DNA of 64,000 nt. It comes from Heterostelium album PN500. Taxonomy: Eukaryota; Evosea; Eumycetozoa; Acytosteliales; Acytosteliaceae. Within the stretch, counting starts at the first letter, position 1; each line of letters opens with the position of its first letter. The notes under the pieces are model-generated. The model worked only from the letters and a program-made list of their open reading frames with translations, had not been told where the DNA came from and did not search any database. A program made the position numbers and the translations under genes. The DNA is taken from the NCBI RefSeq assembly GCF_000004825.1, contig NW_008805067.1, positions 372,001 to 436,000 of the forward strand, in the 5' to 3' direction. This document shows, one piece after another, positions 46,045 through 57,438 of the stretch.

Positions 46045-46451
46045 ATGAATAAGAAGAACAATACATCTAGACACCTTAAATGCTTTCTTATCAAGCTTTT
46101 TGTTCGAAAAACATATGTCTCGACTCAGACTAGCTTCTCTAAGCACCCATATTCAGCGATATATGAAGATCTAGAAAGCAATGGTATTGACAGTTTCGCT
46201 ATCATGTCAAATGAATACCCATAGTTTTAAAAGTCGGTACTCTGGTTCGACCAGCACCAGACGGTCATGTCTAAGCATTTACTGTACGAACTCTATCACT
46301 GTCGCCAGCTACTCCCAGAGGTAACCAGATATTATGGGTTCATCCCCAATCTAGCTCATCAGAAAATGATTCACCTATATCATTACCAGAGACTGTATCA
46401 CCTTTAAAGATATTAGATGCCGATGCTCCAATTAAAATAACAAAATACTAA
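46045..46451 (+). pseudogene. Unrecognised broken gene fragment
   Basis: Frame 1 (46045-46224) reads from MNKKNNTSRHLKCFLIKLFV to EDLESNGIDSFAIMSNEYP. Frame 2 (about 46231-46451) reads LVRPAPDGHV, stop, AFTVRTLSLSPATPRGNQIL and ends in ETVSPLKILDADAPIKITKY. Composition is clearly coding-like relative to the flanks, but there is a frame change and an in-frame TAA with no obvious splice sites. Family not recognised. Confidence 0.35.
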
Positions 46452-47275
46452 TTTAACTTTTAAATTATCATTTTCTAAATTCTTCATAAGACATTACCCT
46501 GTGATTTAGTGGTGAAAAAACCCTAAACTAGGTTTTTCATTTTTTACCAAAACAATTTTTTTGTAACATTGTTTAGTTTGATTAAATTTCGTTACTATCA
46601 ATTTTTTTTCTATCTGACCTCACTCTTATTAAAGGTTTTCTTTCATTTAAAAAAAAAATTATTTAAAAATATCTTATTTTGTTGTTATAAACTCATATTT
46701 TTATTTTTATCAAACAATTTTTTGGAAACTATCAAATGTATGATCAGATTGAATTGTTTATTATTTTTTTTCTTAAATAATTTTTATATAGGTTTTCTTT
46801 TATTAAAAAAAAAATTATTTAAAAATAATAGAATTAGATCACACAAACATATATTTTTGTGTTTTTCATCCCACAATACTAAAGTTCAAAGCTATTTAAA
46901 CCTTGAAAACTAATTAATTGAGTAATATCTTTAAACTTTTATCTACTTTGATTTCTTAAAACTATTTCTTTATTAAATATTTTGATCTGATTGATTTAGC
47001 TTGCACTGTTTGATTAATCAGATTTACTAAAATGGTGTTGTCTCGCCCCACCCAAACAAAAAACTCACCCACCACACAAACAGAATCTCACATTACAAAG
47101 ACACATTCAAAATTCAACTCTTAATTCATAATAATAATAAAAACTTTAAAAAATTAATATTTTTATAGATAAAAAAAAACAAATAGAATTTATTTAAAAA
47201 TTAGAAAAAGAACAAAAAATTTGATTTAACAATCTTATTTTTACATTCTTTTGTTAGAGAGTCCAATTTCGAAAC

Positions 47276-47398
47276 ATGCCTTTCATCAAAGAATCATATG
47301 TCTTTGCATCATTAACAGTTGTGATTGCACTTCAAGAAATTTATTCGAGAGATTATTTCAATGATAAGAAGATAAAATATGATTATTCATTGAAATAA
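47276..47398 (+). CDS. Short ORF forming the left half of a tail-to-tail palindrome
   Basis: In-frame sequence MPFIKESYVFASLTVVIALQ followed by EIYSRDYFND and ending KYDYSLK, TAA at 47396-47398. The frame is open upstream to a TTTTGTTAG that could be an intron acceptor (exon from 47258), so this may be the last exon of a gene whose 5' part is unclear. It shares the peptide EIYSRDYFN with the convergent minus-strand gene because the DNA is palindromic here. The two reading frames overlap antisense by 16 bp. Confidence 0.3.
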   Translation: MPFIKESYVFASLTVVIALQEIYSRDYFNDKKIKYDYSLK

Positions 47399-47416
47399 TC
47401 TCTCGAATAAATTTCT
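47335..47416. repeat. Perfect 30-bp inverted repeat with 22-nt loop
   Basis: The left arm 47335-47364 (begins AGAAATTTATTCGAGAGATT) and the right arm 47387-47416 are exact reverse complements; the loop is 47365-47386. Weaker pairing continues a few bases beyond both arms. A transcript from either strand would fold into an 82-nt hairpin of miRNA-precursor or siRNA-source size. The right arm is the end of the minus-strand ORF. Confidence 0.9.
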
Positions 47417-47749
47417 ACTTGCATTAATCCTGTCTCTTGAATCCAACTATATTTAGATGGTCCAGTTAAAAGTGTAACTTTTGTACCTGTAAGTTTTTTA
47501 AAACCATATCTAATAAAAGGAAAAAAAAAATTAATTAAAAAAGAAAATAAAATTAATTATTTATCATACCTAGACTTTGGTAGCTCTCGGTTTCCATCGG
47601 AACACTCTCTCCAAGCGCTTCTTCTTCTTCGCTACAATCTGAACACTCCAAACATTTTTTAACTACTATTTTGGATTTTATTTTTTCTGTGACTATTGTT
47701 GGATAGTTGTCTGTAGTAGCAGAGGTTTTTGTTTTTTGTTGCTACTCAT
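47383..47749 (-). CDS. Small unknown protein, spliced, with a frameshift near its start
   Basis: The exon in frame from 47741 to 47570 reads from TKTSATTDNYPTIVTEKIKS and VVKKCLECSDCSEEEEALGE to SVPMETESYQSL. A GTATGA...TTACAG intron joins in phase to 47486-47383, reading GTKVTLLTGPSKYSWIQETG then LMQVEIYSRDYFNE and TAA. The only upstream ATG (47749, MSSNKKQKPL) is one base out of frame across a run of A's, so either an indel has disabled the gene or the start is elsewhere. The CxxCxxC-like patch CLECSDC is notable. Family unknown. The last 11 codons lie in one arm of a perfect hairpin. Confidence 0.4.
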
Positions 47750-48306
47750 TATTAAACGTGATAAATGCTAAATAATTAATAAATTTATTAATTATTTGTT
47801 GAAATTTAAAAAGTGAATGAGTTTGTTTTGAAAAAAATTATCAATATAATATTAATAAACAAATTGATAGATTTTAAAATAAGTGACTACTTTTTTGAAA
47901 ACCCATTCCTTTATTTAGATCAATACATTCAGAGCTAAATTTGTTATTTAAAATAAAAATCAATACATTGCTTCTCAAAAATCAAATTTATTTTTGCAAA
48001 AATTACTCTTTTTTTTAGTTTTTTATAGAATAAACATTTGTCATTTAGATGAAGAAATAAAAACAATTTTCTTAATATATTTACATCAATATTAACAGCA
48101 TTTTTAAACTGTTTTCACTCGGTCTTATCAACCAAATCATACTTAAATTTGTTGTGATATTCAAAAATCAAATTCTAGAATCTTCTAATTGATGTTGATA
48201 ACAATTCACTTGAAGCAGAGTTAATATTTATAAATATTCATAAACCATATTTTTGAATTAGAAATTAAATAAATGATAAAAGAAAAGTTTTTTTATATAA
48301 TTATAT

Positions 48307-48533
48307 TTTTTTATATTTTTAGAAATTTGAGTGACTTTGAAAAAAAGAGATAATAATCTCAAAGAGATAAATAAAAGCTAAACAACAACAAATAATATTA
48401 AAATGAATTAATTTTTATTTAAAATTATATTATTTCAGCAAATTCCCCTCTTAAACTTTAGGCAGTAACAGCTGTAGCAAATCCGACTTGACGGTTACCA
48501 TAGTCAAAGATGGCATAGTAAGTGGAAATGAAG
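48307..48533 (-). pseudogene. Inverted fragment of ctsD 3' end
   Basis: On the minus strand this reads the last ~25 codons of cathepsin D (ending GNRQVGFATAVTA, TAA) plus about 147 bp of its 3' flank, nearly identical to 45142-45365. It lacks everything upstream, so it cannot encode a protease. The near-identity of untranslated sequence means the duplication is recent and copied genomic DNA rather than a polyadenylated transcript (no poly-A junction is evident). Confidence 0.9.
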
Positions 48534-49580
48534 ATATATCAACTTATTATAATAACATGCGGGGCAATACCTTAAATAAACATTAATACATTAATAATAG
48601 CCTATTCTTACATCTTTTTTCAATTATTATTTACCATATATATTGAAGATTATCAATAGATATTAATTTTATTAAAATAGAGGTGTTCTGTTGTGGTAAT
48701 CACAATCACGTAGTGTATATTCAAATTCACCGAAAACACTATATTTGTATGTGATCTAAGAAGCTGTCATCAACTGTCCTTGGTAATACCCTTCTTGTAT
48801 ATCGTAAAATATTATACAGATAGATTTTGAAAATTAAAAACAAAAAAAAATAAATTAATTGGATTTTTAATCCTATTAAGAAATTAAAAATTCTATTAAA
48901 AACTTATTAGTAATCAACTTTATTATCAACTATTATCTATCATGATTAACAATATCATCAGTTTCAATTTGAATAAGTTTTTAAAAAATTTTTTTATGTG
49001 TTTCAAACAATATTGGAACCTAATGATCATCAATATCATCAGAGTCGATAAAAGCTTTAGATAGTCTATCGTGTAATATATATCTTTTTTTTTTTTTTCT
49101 ACCTACAGATAGTGACAAAGAATCATATCATGTTGAAATTAAAGTGCGATTCAAATAGCAGCGTTCTAAACAATGAACAAAGAAGAATCGTTTAAACATT
49201 TTCCAGCACAATTTCATGATTCGAGGTATGAGCATACCTTTGACCTCCAACAGAGATGTGACTTTGAAGCTTCAATACATCCTCCAAAGTACACCATCTT
49301 GATTGCACTGTGTGGAGATGGAAATGATTATACTTTTTTTTTCTTTATAGCTAAAAATGAGACCTGGTTCTTGACTTTATTGAAAGTAGACTTAGTATGT
49401 ATGAAAATTAAAAAACAACCAAACTATTCTAATACACCCTACACTCCTAGGAAATACAATCAAAAATCTCAACCTTGCTCAAGATAATATAATATTGCAA
49501 TTTAAAAAGTCAGATAATCAATCATGGCACAATCTTGTTTATAAAACAAATTTATAATTAAAAAAGATTCTTTTTTTTTT

Positions 49581-51272
49581 TTATTCAATTGATTCACTTT
49601 GATCTTCATTATCATGGACATCTTCTTGGTTTCCGAAATACATTAACTTTCTGTAGTGTTGATATTGTTCTTTGTTTTGATGTCTTGGTTGTTTGTGTTT
49701 GTTTCTGTTAACCATTGATATGTGTACAGAAAGGTTAGAACACTTTGTTTTAGGAACCATATCATTGTCACAAACCAATTGTAGTTTCTCTAACTTTGTA
49801 TCACCATCACTCAAAGCATTGAATAGCTCTGCTGTTGGATAACCATCGAATGAATAATCTTTTATAACCACAATGTTCTTGTTGTTCTTGATAATGTGCA
49901 ACAATGCATTGTTCTTGTGTTTGTAAAAGTTGGCTGAAACTCTTTTGAGAGAACTATTCAAGAGTGTCAAGAGATTGACATCATCCATTGTGAGGACGTG
50001 TGAAGTTGATAGTCTTTTCAAGTTGGTTAGAGAACTCAATGACTGTGATAGAAGTGGGGAAAAGAGAGTTACTTCACCCTTTAGCTTTAAAGTATGTAGC
50101 TGACCACCAATCTCTAACAAATCTCTAGCAAATAGTTGAGCGGTTTCACCTGTTTCAAACTCTGAGTAGTAACGTGGATAAACACCAAGAGTTTTATCAA
50201 TTTTCGATAAACCAGATGGTCTCTTATTGTTAATCGAAAGATGACGGAGCTGTTTTAGCTTACCAATTAACACTGGTAGTGGTAACGTATTCATTTCATC
50301 CTTTGAAGAGTAGACCATTAGATGATAGATATTATCGAGACTTAGAGTAGTTAAATTTGGAAAGTAGTGAGCGATATTCAATGGTATTCTCTCTTGTACT
50401 CTATTTGACCATGGACCAAAGCCATTTTGATTGTTTAACTCTAGTGATGTTACATTGGGCATTGGTTGAGCATCTTGATCGAGAGGATGATTCCTGTTGA
50501 ATGGAATGTTGATAACCAATGAGGTAAGAGATTGATTATGATTTGGCATAAAGAATATATCTGTTGCCGATTCTTCTAATGACCATTCCTCCTTGTCATG
50601 ACGAATAGTATATTTCGTTAGATTAGGAAATGATTCCAAATGAAATTCATTGGCGGTATCGTGATAGACTCTTAATTTTCTCAGACGATTGGCAATTAAT
50701 AGTTGATCCAATTGTTGTCCTTCAAATAAACCAATGACAGTGAGTGAATCGAATGACCACAACGATAGCAATGCGTCATTATATTGTGTTATCCAATCAC
50801 GACGGTTTAACCAACGATCATAATAGTCTTTTGACATCTTCTTTCTACTCTTTTTTATCTTTTTCTCATGATCTAAAGAGATGATTGTCAATTTGGTGAG
50901 TTTCATATTGAATACTGGAATATCGGTGGTTTGAACATTGTCATAAAGTTTGGCATAGGATCGATAATAGGATTGTGGTAATCCAACAAGAAACTCTACT
51001 TCATTACTCAATGTAGTGATTCTAGGTTGTGATTTAGAGATGATTTCCACAAGCCAATAGTGTGATACCAAAGAGAGAGTCAAAGGATTCCAACGGTCAT
51101 TATGATATCTACACACAGATTCTGATAAAATCTCAAAGATTTTTCTTAAAATAAAATCAGGAAATTTTGTTTGATTATTATTTATTATAGATATATTATT
51201 ATTAATATTATTAATATTATTATTTGATTGTGATTGTCCCATTTGTTTTGTATATTTGTTTCGGTTTAACAA
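49581..51272 (-). CDS. F-box / leucine-rich-repeat-like protein
   Basis: Single exon, 563 aa. After an N-rich leader, residues ~36-90 form an F-box (FPDFILRKIFEILSESV ... WNPLTLSLVSHYWLVEI). The remainder is an irregular LRR-like solenoid: LTKLTIISLD, FDSLTVIGLF, FPNLTKYTIR, MPNVTSLELNN, FPNLTTLSLDN, LKQLRHLSINN, LTNLKRLSTS, LEKLQLVCDN. F-box/LRR proteins recruit substrates to SCF ubiquitin ligases via Skp1. The C-terminus is basic then acidic (DVHDNEDQSESIE). An alternative Met at residue 11 (MGQSQSNN) is possible. No introns are needed. The specific target is unknown. Confidence 0.75.
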   Translation of the reverse strand: MLNRNKYTKQMGQSQSNNNINNINNNISIINNNQTKFPDFILRKIFEILSESVCRYHNDRWNPLTLSLVSHYWLVEIISKSQPRITTLSNEVEFLVGLPQSYYRSYAKLYDNVQTTDIPVFNMKLTKLTIISLDHEKKIKKSRKKMSKDYYDRWLNRRDWITQYNDALLSLWSFDSLTVIGLFEGQQLDQLLIANRLRKLRVYHDTANEFHLESFPNLTKYTIRHDKEEWSLEESATDIFFMPNHNQSLTSLVINIPFNRNHPLDQDAQPMPNVTSLELNNQNGFGPWSNRVQERIPLNIAHYFPNLTTLSLDNIYHLMVYSSKDEMNTLPLPVLIGKLKQLRHLSINNKRPSGLSKIDKTLGVYPRYYSEFETGETAQLFARDLLEIGGQLHTLKLKGEVTLFSPLLSQSLSSLTNLKRLSTSHVLTMDDVNLLTLLNSSLKRVSANFYKHKNNALLHIIKNNKNIVVIKDYSFDGYPTAELFNALSDGDTKLEKLQLVCDNDMVPKTKCSNLSVHISMVNRNKHKQPRHQNKEQYQHYRKLMYFGNQEDVHDNEDQSESIE

Positions 51273-51888
51273 AAATGAAATTGATTTTGAATTTGAATTT
51301 GTAAACCATGGGAAAAAAATAAACTATTTATATAAATCTAATAAAGGTTATATTTGCATTTTTATGTTCAAAGAATTATAGATAATCAAAGAATGGTAAT
51401 GCAAATATAATAAAAATCATGATTTTGCTCTACATCTTGTTGGAAAAAGTTGTTTGAATCTTTTGTTTTTGTTAAAAAAATAATGATTAATTTTCTAATT
51501 TTTTTCTCAAACTTTAAAACTTTTCCATAGAATAAAAATGACAAAGAAAAATTAGTTGATAAATTGACTTATCTATTAATGAAAGTTTTAAACACCAAAT
51601 TGAAAGTCTAACTTTCCAATGTTTAGAATTAGTAGTTTCTGTTTCTTTGTGATTCATACTTGATAAGTATAGACGTTTTATCATTGTATACGTTTGTTAT
51701 TTTATTTTATTTTTATAATTATTAATCTCTATTACTTGAAAAAAATTTTGAGATTTGTTAAAAAAAAAAAAAAAAAAGGGTTTCCCGCCAATATGTGTTT
51801 AATTTTTAAAAAAAAAAAAAAACTGAGACGACATTTTATTCAACAACTATATTCACATCTGTTCATTAATAATATTACAAACTAATAA
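51273..51888. other. Intergenic, divergent promoter region
   Basis: AT-rich spacer between the divergent F-box and MYND genes, with A runs near 51760-51775 and 51808-51822. The ORF at 51694-51885 is a K/F/I-rich translation of A/T tracts and is not supported. Confidence 0.5.
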
Positions 51889-53865
51889 ATGGGTGGTAGA
51901 AGAAAAACAACTAAAAAGGGTTCAAAAAAGAGTCCAAAAAAGAGAACACCATCTAAAAAGATTGAAGATCATGAAAGTGATACAAGTGATAACAATGAAG
52001 ATGTTACTGACAGTGAAGAAGATGTAAAAATGGATAGAGATGAAGAAGAAGAAGAAGAAGAGGAAAATATTGAAGAAGAAGAGGAAGAAGAAGAAGAAGA
52101 AACAACTACAACAACTACAACTAATAATAATAATAAAAGTACAGATAATATTAAAGGTGTTATCTTTTCTGGTTTATCATTGGCAATAGATTGTATGACA
52201 AGTTTTATTGGTCAGAATTTCTATTTACTCTCTGGTAAGGAATGGGTAGATTCACCGGAACAAGTTGAAACAGAGATATTGCGATCGGTCAAGGTCGATT
52301 ACATTCCCGAAAAGTATTTGTCATCGTTTCAGAGTGGCGATCGATCGACTTGGGAGATTCCATTGGTACACATGGTTTTGATGGTCATCACTCATCTACT
52401 TCAACAGAAATACCAAGCGATGCCGTTGTTCAGTCAGCAGATGAAACTGTCGAAACTTGCGGTGCAACTCTATACCGACTATGTTCTGGGCAGTGTGTCT
52501 ACAACCGATACCGACAAGGTTGATGGTGAAATCGAAGAGTTACTAGCGTTACTGGCATCGTTTGGTGTAGCGACACAGGCAACCGATGCCATTAGAAACA
52601 ACAAGTGCAGTCAGAGTGCCATCTCCACAGAGAAGGAAGCAGTCGAGATGCGAAAGTTAATCAAAGAGTTGATTGAAGAGGAGAAATACACGGAAGCTGC
52701 CAAAACTGCTGGCGAAGGTATTGCGCTCTACGGACTGTCAGTTGATTCGCTTGCCAAGTTTTACTTTTATCGTGCCTACTCCAAAGAGTTGCAGAGAGCA
52801 GCTGACAAGTCAACATCGCAAACCGAGAGAGAAGATATCCTCTTGGATCTAAGTAGAATGAGAAGTATCAAACCGGGCTGGAAGTACTGTTCGCTGTTGC
52901 TGTCAATCGTTCAGAGCAATGACGGTAAGCATCAAGATGCTAAAAAGTCGATCAATGCATGTTTGAAACTCGACCCCACCAGCAAACTAGCCAAGAAAAA
53001 CAAAAAGATAATCACCACACAATTCAAATTGAATAAGGAAAATAATAAAGATAAATCAACAACGAAAACAAGAAGATCTAGAAAATCAACAGCATCAGCA
53101 ACAACAGAGAATGAAGTGGATGCAGAACAACAATTACAACTTGCAATTGCTAATGGTGAACAACAACTACGACAACAACCAAGAGAACCACAATTCAGAT
53201 TCAAACATCTACCTGGTGTAGCTATAGAGAATGCCGGAGATTTGAATAATCTAAAGAATATATTGTCGAGTAAAGAGAGACAGTTGTATGTAACAACTTT
53301 TCGTAGGGAGAGCGGTGCTCATCTAGAGAGTGGAGTATACCCACCTGGTGTGAGTGATGCCGACCAGTTTGACATCTCAAAGTTGTTCACCGATATGTAC
53401 AACCGACAAGCGACCCGTGTGGTACTTGTGGAACGTCCCATCAAGTATACAGACACCGGTAACATTCATGCTATAGTAATCGATTTCTACGGTGGTTTCA
53501 TCGAGTTGATTATGAATGGCGGCGGACTAGACTCACAGGATGCAGTGGACGAGCTCTTCTCCGTTGGAATGCGTCTCACCGTCATCAATGGCAAGACTAT
53601 CGATACAACCAACGGTAAGAGAATCCTTCAGAACGACACCATGAATCGATTGCTCCGACACGAACCCATTAAATTCTCATATTGCAGCTACTGCTTTAAA
53701 CACACCTCAAAGATGCTTCGTTGTTCCCAATGCAAATCATCATACTACTGTAGTAAAGAATGTCAAAACGCTGACAACAAGTTACTTCAACACAGTTTAA
53801 TTTGTAAACAACCAAAAAGTTTAACTTTAACAGGACCATCACCAAAAACAAAATCAAAGAAATAA
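51889..53865 (+). CDS. MYND zinc-finger protein with helical repeats
   Basis: Single exon, 658 aa. N-terminal residues 1-80 are basic (RRKTTKKGSKKSPKKRTPSK) then extremely acidic (E-rich), suggesting chromatin or nucleolar location. Residues ~90-370 are mostly helical, with TPR-like stretches around EEEKYTEAAKTAGEGIALYG and DGKHQDAKKSINACLKLDPT. A linker rich in Q follows. Residues ~490-600 hold a PDZ-like patch (DFYGGFIELIMNGGG ... GMRLTVINGKTIDTTNGKR). The C-terminus (~604-645) is a MYND finger: CSYC-x9-CSQC-x5-CSKEC-x9-HSLIC, with all eight ligands. No SET domain is present, so this is not a SMYD methyltransferase. MYND fingers bind proline-containing peptides; partner unknown. Confidence 0.8.
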   Translation: MGGRRKTTKKGSKKSPKKRTPSKKIEDHESDTSDNNEDVTDSEEDVKMDRDEEEEEEEENIEEEEEEEEEETTTTTTTNNNNKSTDNIKGVIFSGLSLAIDCMTSFIGQNFYLLSGKEWVDSPEQVETEILRSVKVDYIPEKYLSSFQSGDRSTWEIPLVHMVLMVITHLLQQKYQAMPLFSQQMKLSKLAVQLYTDYVLGSVSTTDTDKVDGEIEELLALLASFGVATQATDAIRNNKCSQSAISTEKEAVEMRKLIKELIEEEKYTEAAKTAGEGIALYGLSVDSLAKFYFYRAYSKELQRAADKSTSQTEREDILLDLSRMRSIKPGWKYCSLLLSIVQSNDGKHQDAKKSINACLKLDPTSKLAKKNKKIITTQFKLNKENNKDKSTTKTRRSRKSTASATTENEVDAEQQLQLAIANGEQQLRQQPREPQFRFKHLPGVAIENAGDLNNLKNILSSKERQLYVTTFRRESGAHLESGVYPPGVSDADQFDISKLFTDMYNRQATRVVLVERPIKYTDTGNIHAIVIDFYGGFIELIMNGGGLDSQDAVDELFSVGMRLTVINGKTIDTTNGKRILQNDTMNRLLRHEPIKFSYCSYCFKHTSKMLRCSQCKSSYYCSKECQNADNKLLQHSLICKQPKSLTLTGPSPKTKSKK

Positions 53866-54473
53866 AAAAAAAGATTAACACTATTATATTAAAATATGAA
53901 AATCTTTTTATAAAAACCAGTGTCTGTTCAAAAAAATGTGTCTCTTTTGATTGAAAAAAAGTGTGAGATTGTCCTTGGGATTGGGATCCAAGATCTGTAC
54001 CATTTTATTGAAAAATTTTTTTTGTTTTTTTTTAAAAAAAACTTTTTTTGACACCCACCTTCAACCACTTGTTATACCAATTAAACATTAATCGTTTTTC
54101 ATTAAAAAAAATAAACATTTAAATTTATGTGGTTTTGATTCTGAGTGTGAAACAGCACAACAAAACAACTAAAATAATTCTGCAAAAATTTAAATAAAAA
54201 CAGTTAAAAGTAACAGTAATAATAATATTAAAAAGATTATAATTATACTTGTTTTCAATGAGATAATAGATTTTTATATATAATTAGTTTATATTTATTC
54301 AATTTTTTAGAGATTATAATTGATTGGTATTTGTTTTGTTGTAACATTACATTACATTACTTTGTTTTAGTTTGTTTTTGTTTTGTTTTTTCACAACAAC
54401 AATAATAATAATAATAAATAACAATAAATAACAAACTAAAAGACCAATCAAAAAATAACAAAAACAAAACATT
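53866..54473. other. Intergenic region
   Basis: AT-rich spacer, with GACACCCACCTTCAACC at about 54050 (CACCC-rich, possible promoter element of the channel gene) and poly-T tracts. No gene recognised. Confidence 0.45.
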
Positions 54474-57355
54474 ATGGATGAATCAATTATAGATAACCAC
54501 AAAAATATAGCACCTGTTGTTGGTGATAATATAATGTATACTAGTCATACTAGTTTACCTAGTTTACATAGTTTACCGACGAGTCCTAATATTCAGAATG
54601 CTCAATCAATGCAGTCGATGCAACAACTAAGATTTCAACAACTACCACTACAACAATCACAACAACAATTCACATCCAATCAACAGTTACAACATTTAGT
54701 ACAGATAAATGATAATTCAATTATGCCTGGTAGTGGTGGCGGTGCTGCAGGAGTGGCAGCATCAGATCCATGGAGTGACAATGAAGACCCGCTATCTCAC
54801 CATTCCGATGGTTACGATAGGAGTATCGTTCGTCGATTGAACGACGATGATGACGACCTTGCAGATGACAGCAGCGATACACTCACTACCAACTCTGTTT
54901 CCGACGAAGATGGCAAAGAGAGTGAAATTGAAATGGATGCATTCAATTCCGATTACTTTCATATGGAGGAAGAGGAAGAACAGAAACGAAAGAAGCGTCT
55001 ACTACTCTACAAATATTGGTATTCAAAACTAGATTTCATTATGGAACACTGTAACATTCTACTGAGTGTTGCATCGGTTGGTATTTTCATTGCAATGAGT
55101 TACATAAAAACCGATAGTGACGCATGGCATAGATTAAATACCATTATGCTTGGATTATCTATATTTTTCGTAATTGATTTCGTTAGATGTTTTATATTCA
55201 CAAAGAATAAGTAAGAAGTAATCATAATTATATGTTTTTAATTCTTACTAACCATTTTTTGATATATTAGAAACAAGTTTTTTAAAAAAGGAAATACAAT
55301 ATTGGATATTGTTACTTTGTTACCAATCTTTGTAACTTTGTTACCAAATGAATTGGTCAATGTAATTCCACTTGGATTTCTTCGTGTTCTTAGAATCTTG
55401 AAAGCACCTAGAATCTTTAAGATACATGGTGCAAGCAGTATGTATAAGATATATTATAGAAATCAACTAATCAACAACAATTCTATCAAACCATTCATCA
55501 TAATTCAAACCATTTTATTTAACCATATTTTCTTTATTTTGATTTAAAAATTCTTTTTTATAATTTATTATTATTTTTTTTGTATTCTCTATTTTCTCTT
55601 TTTTCTATATTTCTCTTTCTATTATTCTTTTATTTCTTTTTTTTTTTTCTCCCTCCCCTCTTTATTCTTTATTCTTTTTTTTTTTTTTTATATAAAATTA
55701 CAGCTGTATTTCAAAAAACAAGTCAATTGTTATTATCTCTTTTAATTTTTATTGTATTATTTGCATCGATGATTACATCGGTGGAGGGTATTCTATTCCA
55801 TAATGCCATTTACTATGCTGTTGTAACATTGTCAACAGTGGGATATGGTGATATTTCACCACAAACATCACTTGGTCGAGCATTGACTTGTGTAATCATT
55901 TTAACTGCTTTGATTTATTTACCATTGAAATCATCTCAATTGCTCACACTGATGGCTGCTACCAAACAATGGGATGGTGAATACAGAACCAACAAAAAGA
56001 AATTTGTAGCTGTAGTTGGTAACCTCTATGAGAAATCTCTAAACGTATTCATGAGAGAATATTTTTATAATGTAAGTAATACAATTATTATGATATCATC
56101 TTTGTTTTAAACTAACTAAATATTTGTTATTATAGTCAAGAATAAAGTTAATGCCATTGTTAATATTTAGTGCAGTAGATCCACCCGAATTTTTTAAACC
56201 TATGATTGAAAGTAATAAAACAAAGAAACATGTTGTTTATATTAAAGGTTCACCTGGTGTAAGTATAAACTATATAGAAAACAATTGGTCAAATTATTAA
56301 TTAAAATTTTATAAATAATTTATAAATTATAGAAAGATTTAGATTTTAAAAGATCAAATTTAGAAAAAGCTAGTAGTATTTTTATATTTTCAAAACAATC
56401 GACTCTTGATATTGAAGATGATAAGGAGAATATACTTAGAGTCATGTCGATCAGAGCATTCTTACCACGTGTTCCAATTTTTGCTCAAGTAATGAATCAA
56501 AGACTTGTACCAAAGATGATATCTGCTGGTGCAACACAAGTAATTTCAATTCAAGAAATGAAAATGGTAAATAGTTAAAATAGTAATATATAAATAATCA
56601 TTTTATTAATTTATAATTTAGAATTTAATTGCACAATCATGTTTATCTCCTGGGTTCAGTACATTGGTAATGAATTTATTGAGATCAGATCTTCAGAGAT
56701 ATGATGATATCGATGAATATGGTTCTGGTAACAGTTATGAAATTTTCACACAAAAATTCTCCACTGTTTTTGTTGGATTATCTTTTAAATATGTTGCAAA
56801 TGTATAGTAATCTTGTTCTAAAAAAAAAAAAGATTCATTTACTTACTTATTTTATTTTTATAATCTTTAGATTATTTATGAAAAGTTTGGTATGATTGTT
56901 TTTGGTATTGAATCACTAATCAATAAAAAACAAAGAATCAAAGTGAATCCAAACAAGGATTATATCATTAATGAAAACGATGGTGCCATTCTACTTGCAA
57001 AGAATAAACAATCTGCCAAGAGAATTAAATTTGCACCATCTAGTTTTATAAGTGATAATCAACCTAATAATGATAAAATAGTAAGTAATTTATTTATAAA
57101 TTCTTTGCAAACTAAAACTAAACAATATCAATAAAAAACAGATGGAAGCAAAAGTTGCATGGAGATATGATCCAGATACACATAAATATAAATGTAAATT
57201 AATCTTGACAGAAAAGAAAGAACTTACATCACCACACAACAAAAAATCATTACATAGATTAATCATTGAGAAAAAGAAAGAGATGAAACATGATTTATCA
57301 GTTTTAGAAACAATACATAGACCTGAACCTGCACCTGGTAATATAGCTGATTTAT

Positions 57356-57438
<83 letters not shown>

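Larger units (their letters stand above)
45219..49580. other. Gene-poor relic-rich island
   Basis: 4.3 kb lacking any intact conserved gene. It holds an inverted copy of the ctsD 3' end, a palindromic tail-to-tail ORF pair (47276-47749), and broken coding-like frames. These are at 45480-45572 (-), ending GNGGNFTNNGFEEN; 46045-46224 and 46231-46451 (+), ending TVSPLKILDADAPIKITKY; 47032-47124 (+), MVLSRPTQTKNSPTTQTESH; and 48672-48803 (-), YKYSVFGEFEYTLRDCDYHN. An ORF at 49173-49487 (+, 104 aa) is of doubtful reality. The remainder is very AT-rich. A short duplicated stretch (GGTTTTCTTT... then AAAAATTATTTAAAAATA) occurs near 46634 and 46791. Confidence 0.55.

Noticed and set aside
46569-46913. 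114-aa ORF in the relic island
   Set aside because: F/L/K-rich translation of A/T homopolymers across two copies of a short AT-rich repeat.
49173-49487. 104-aa ORF (MNKEESFKHFPAQFHDSRYE...)
   Set aside because: First half looks mildly coding-like but it continues through a T run (FFFFF) and has no recognisable feature; kept only as a mention in the island entry.
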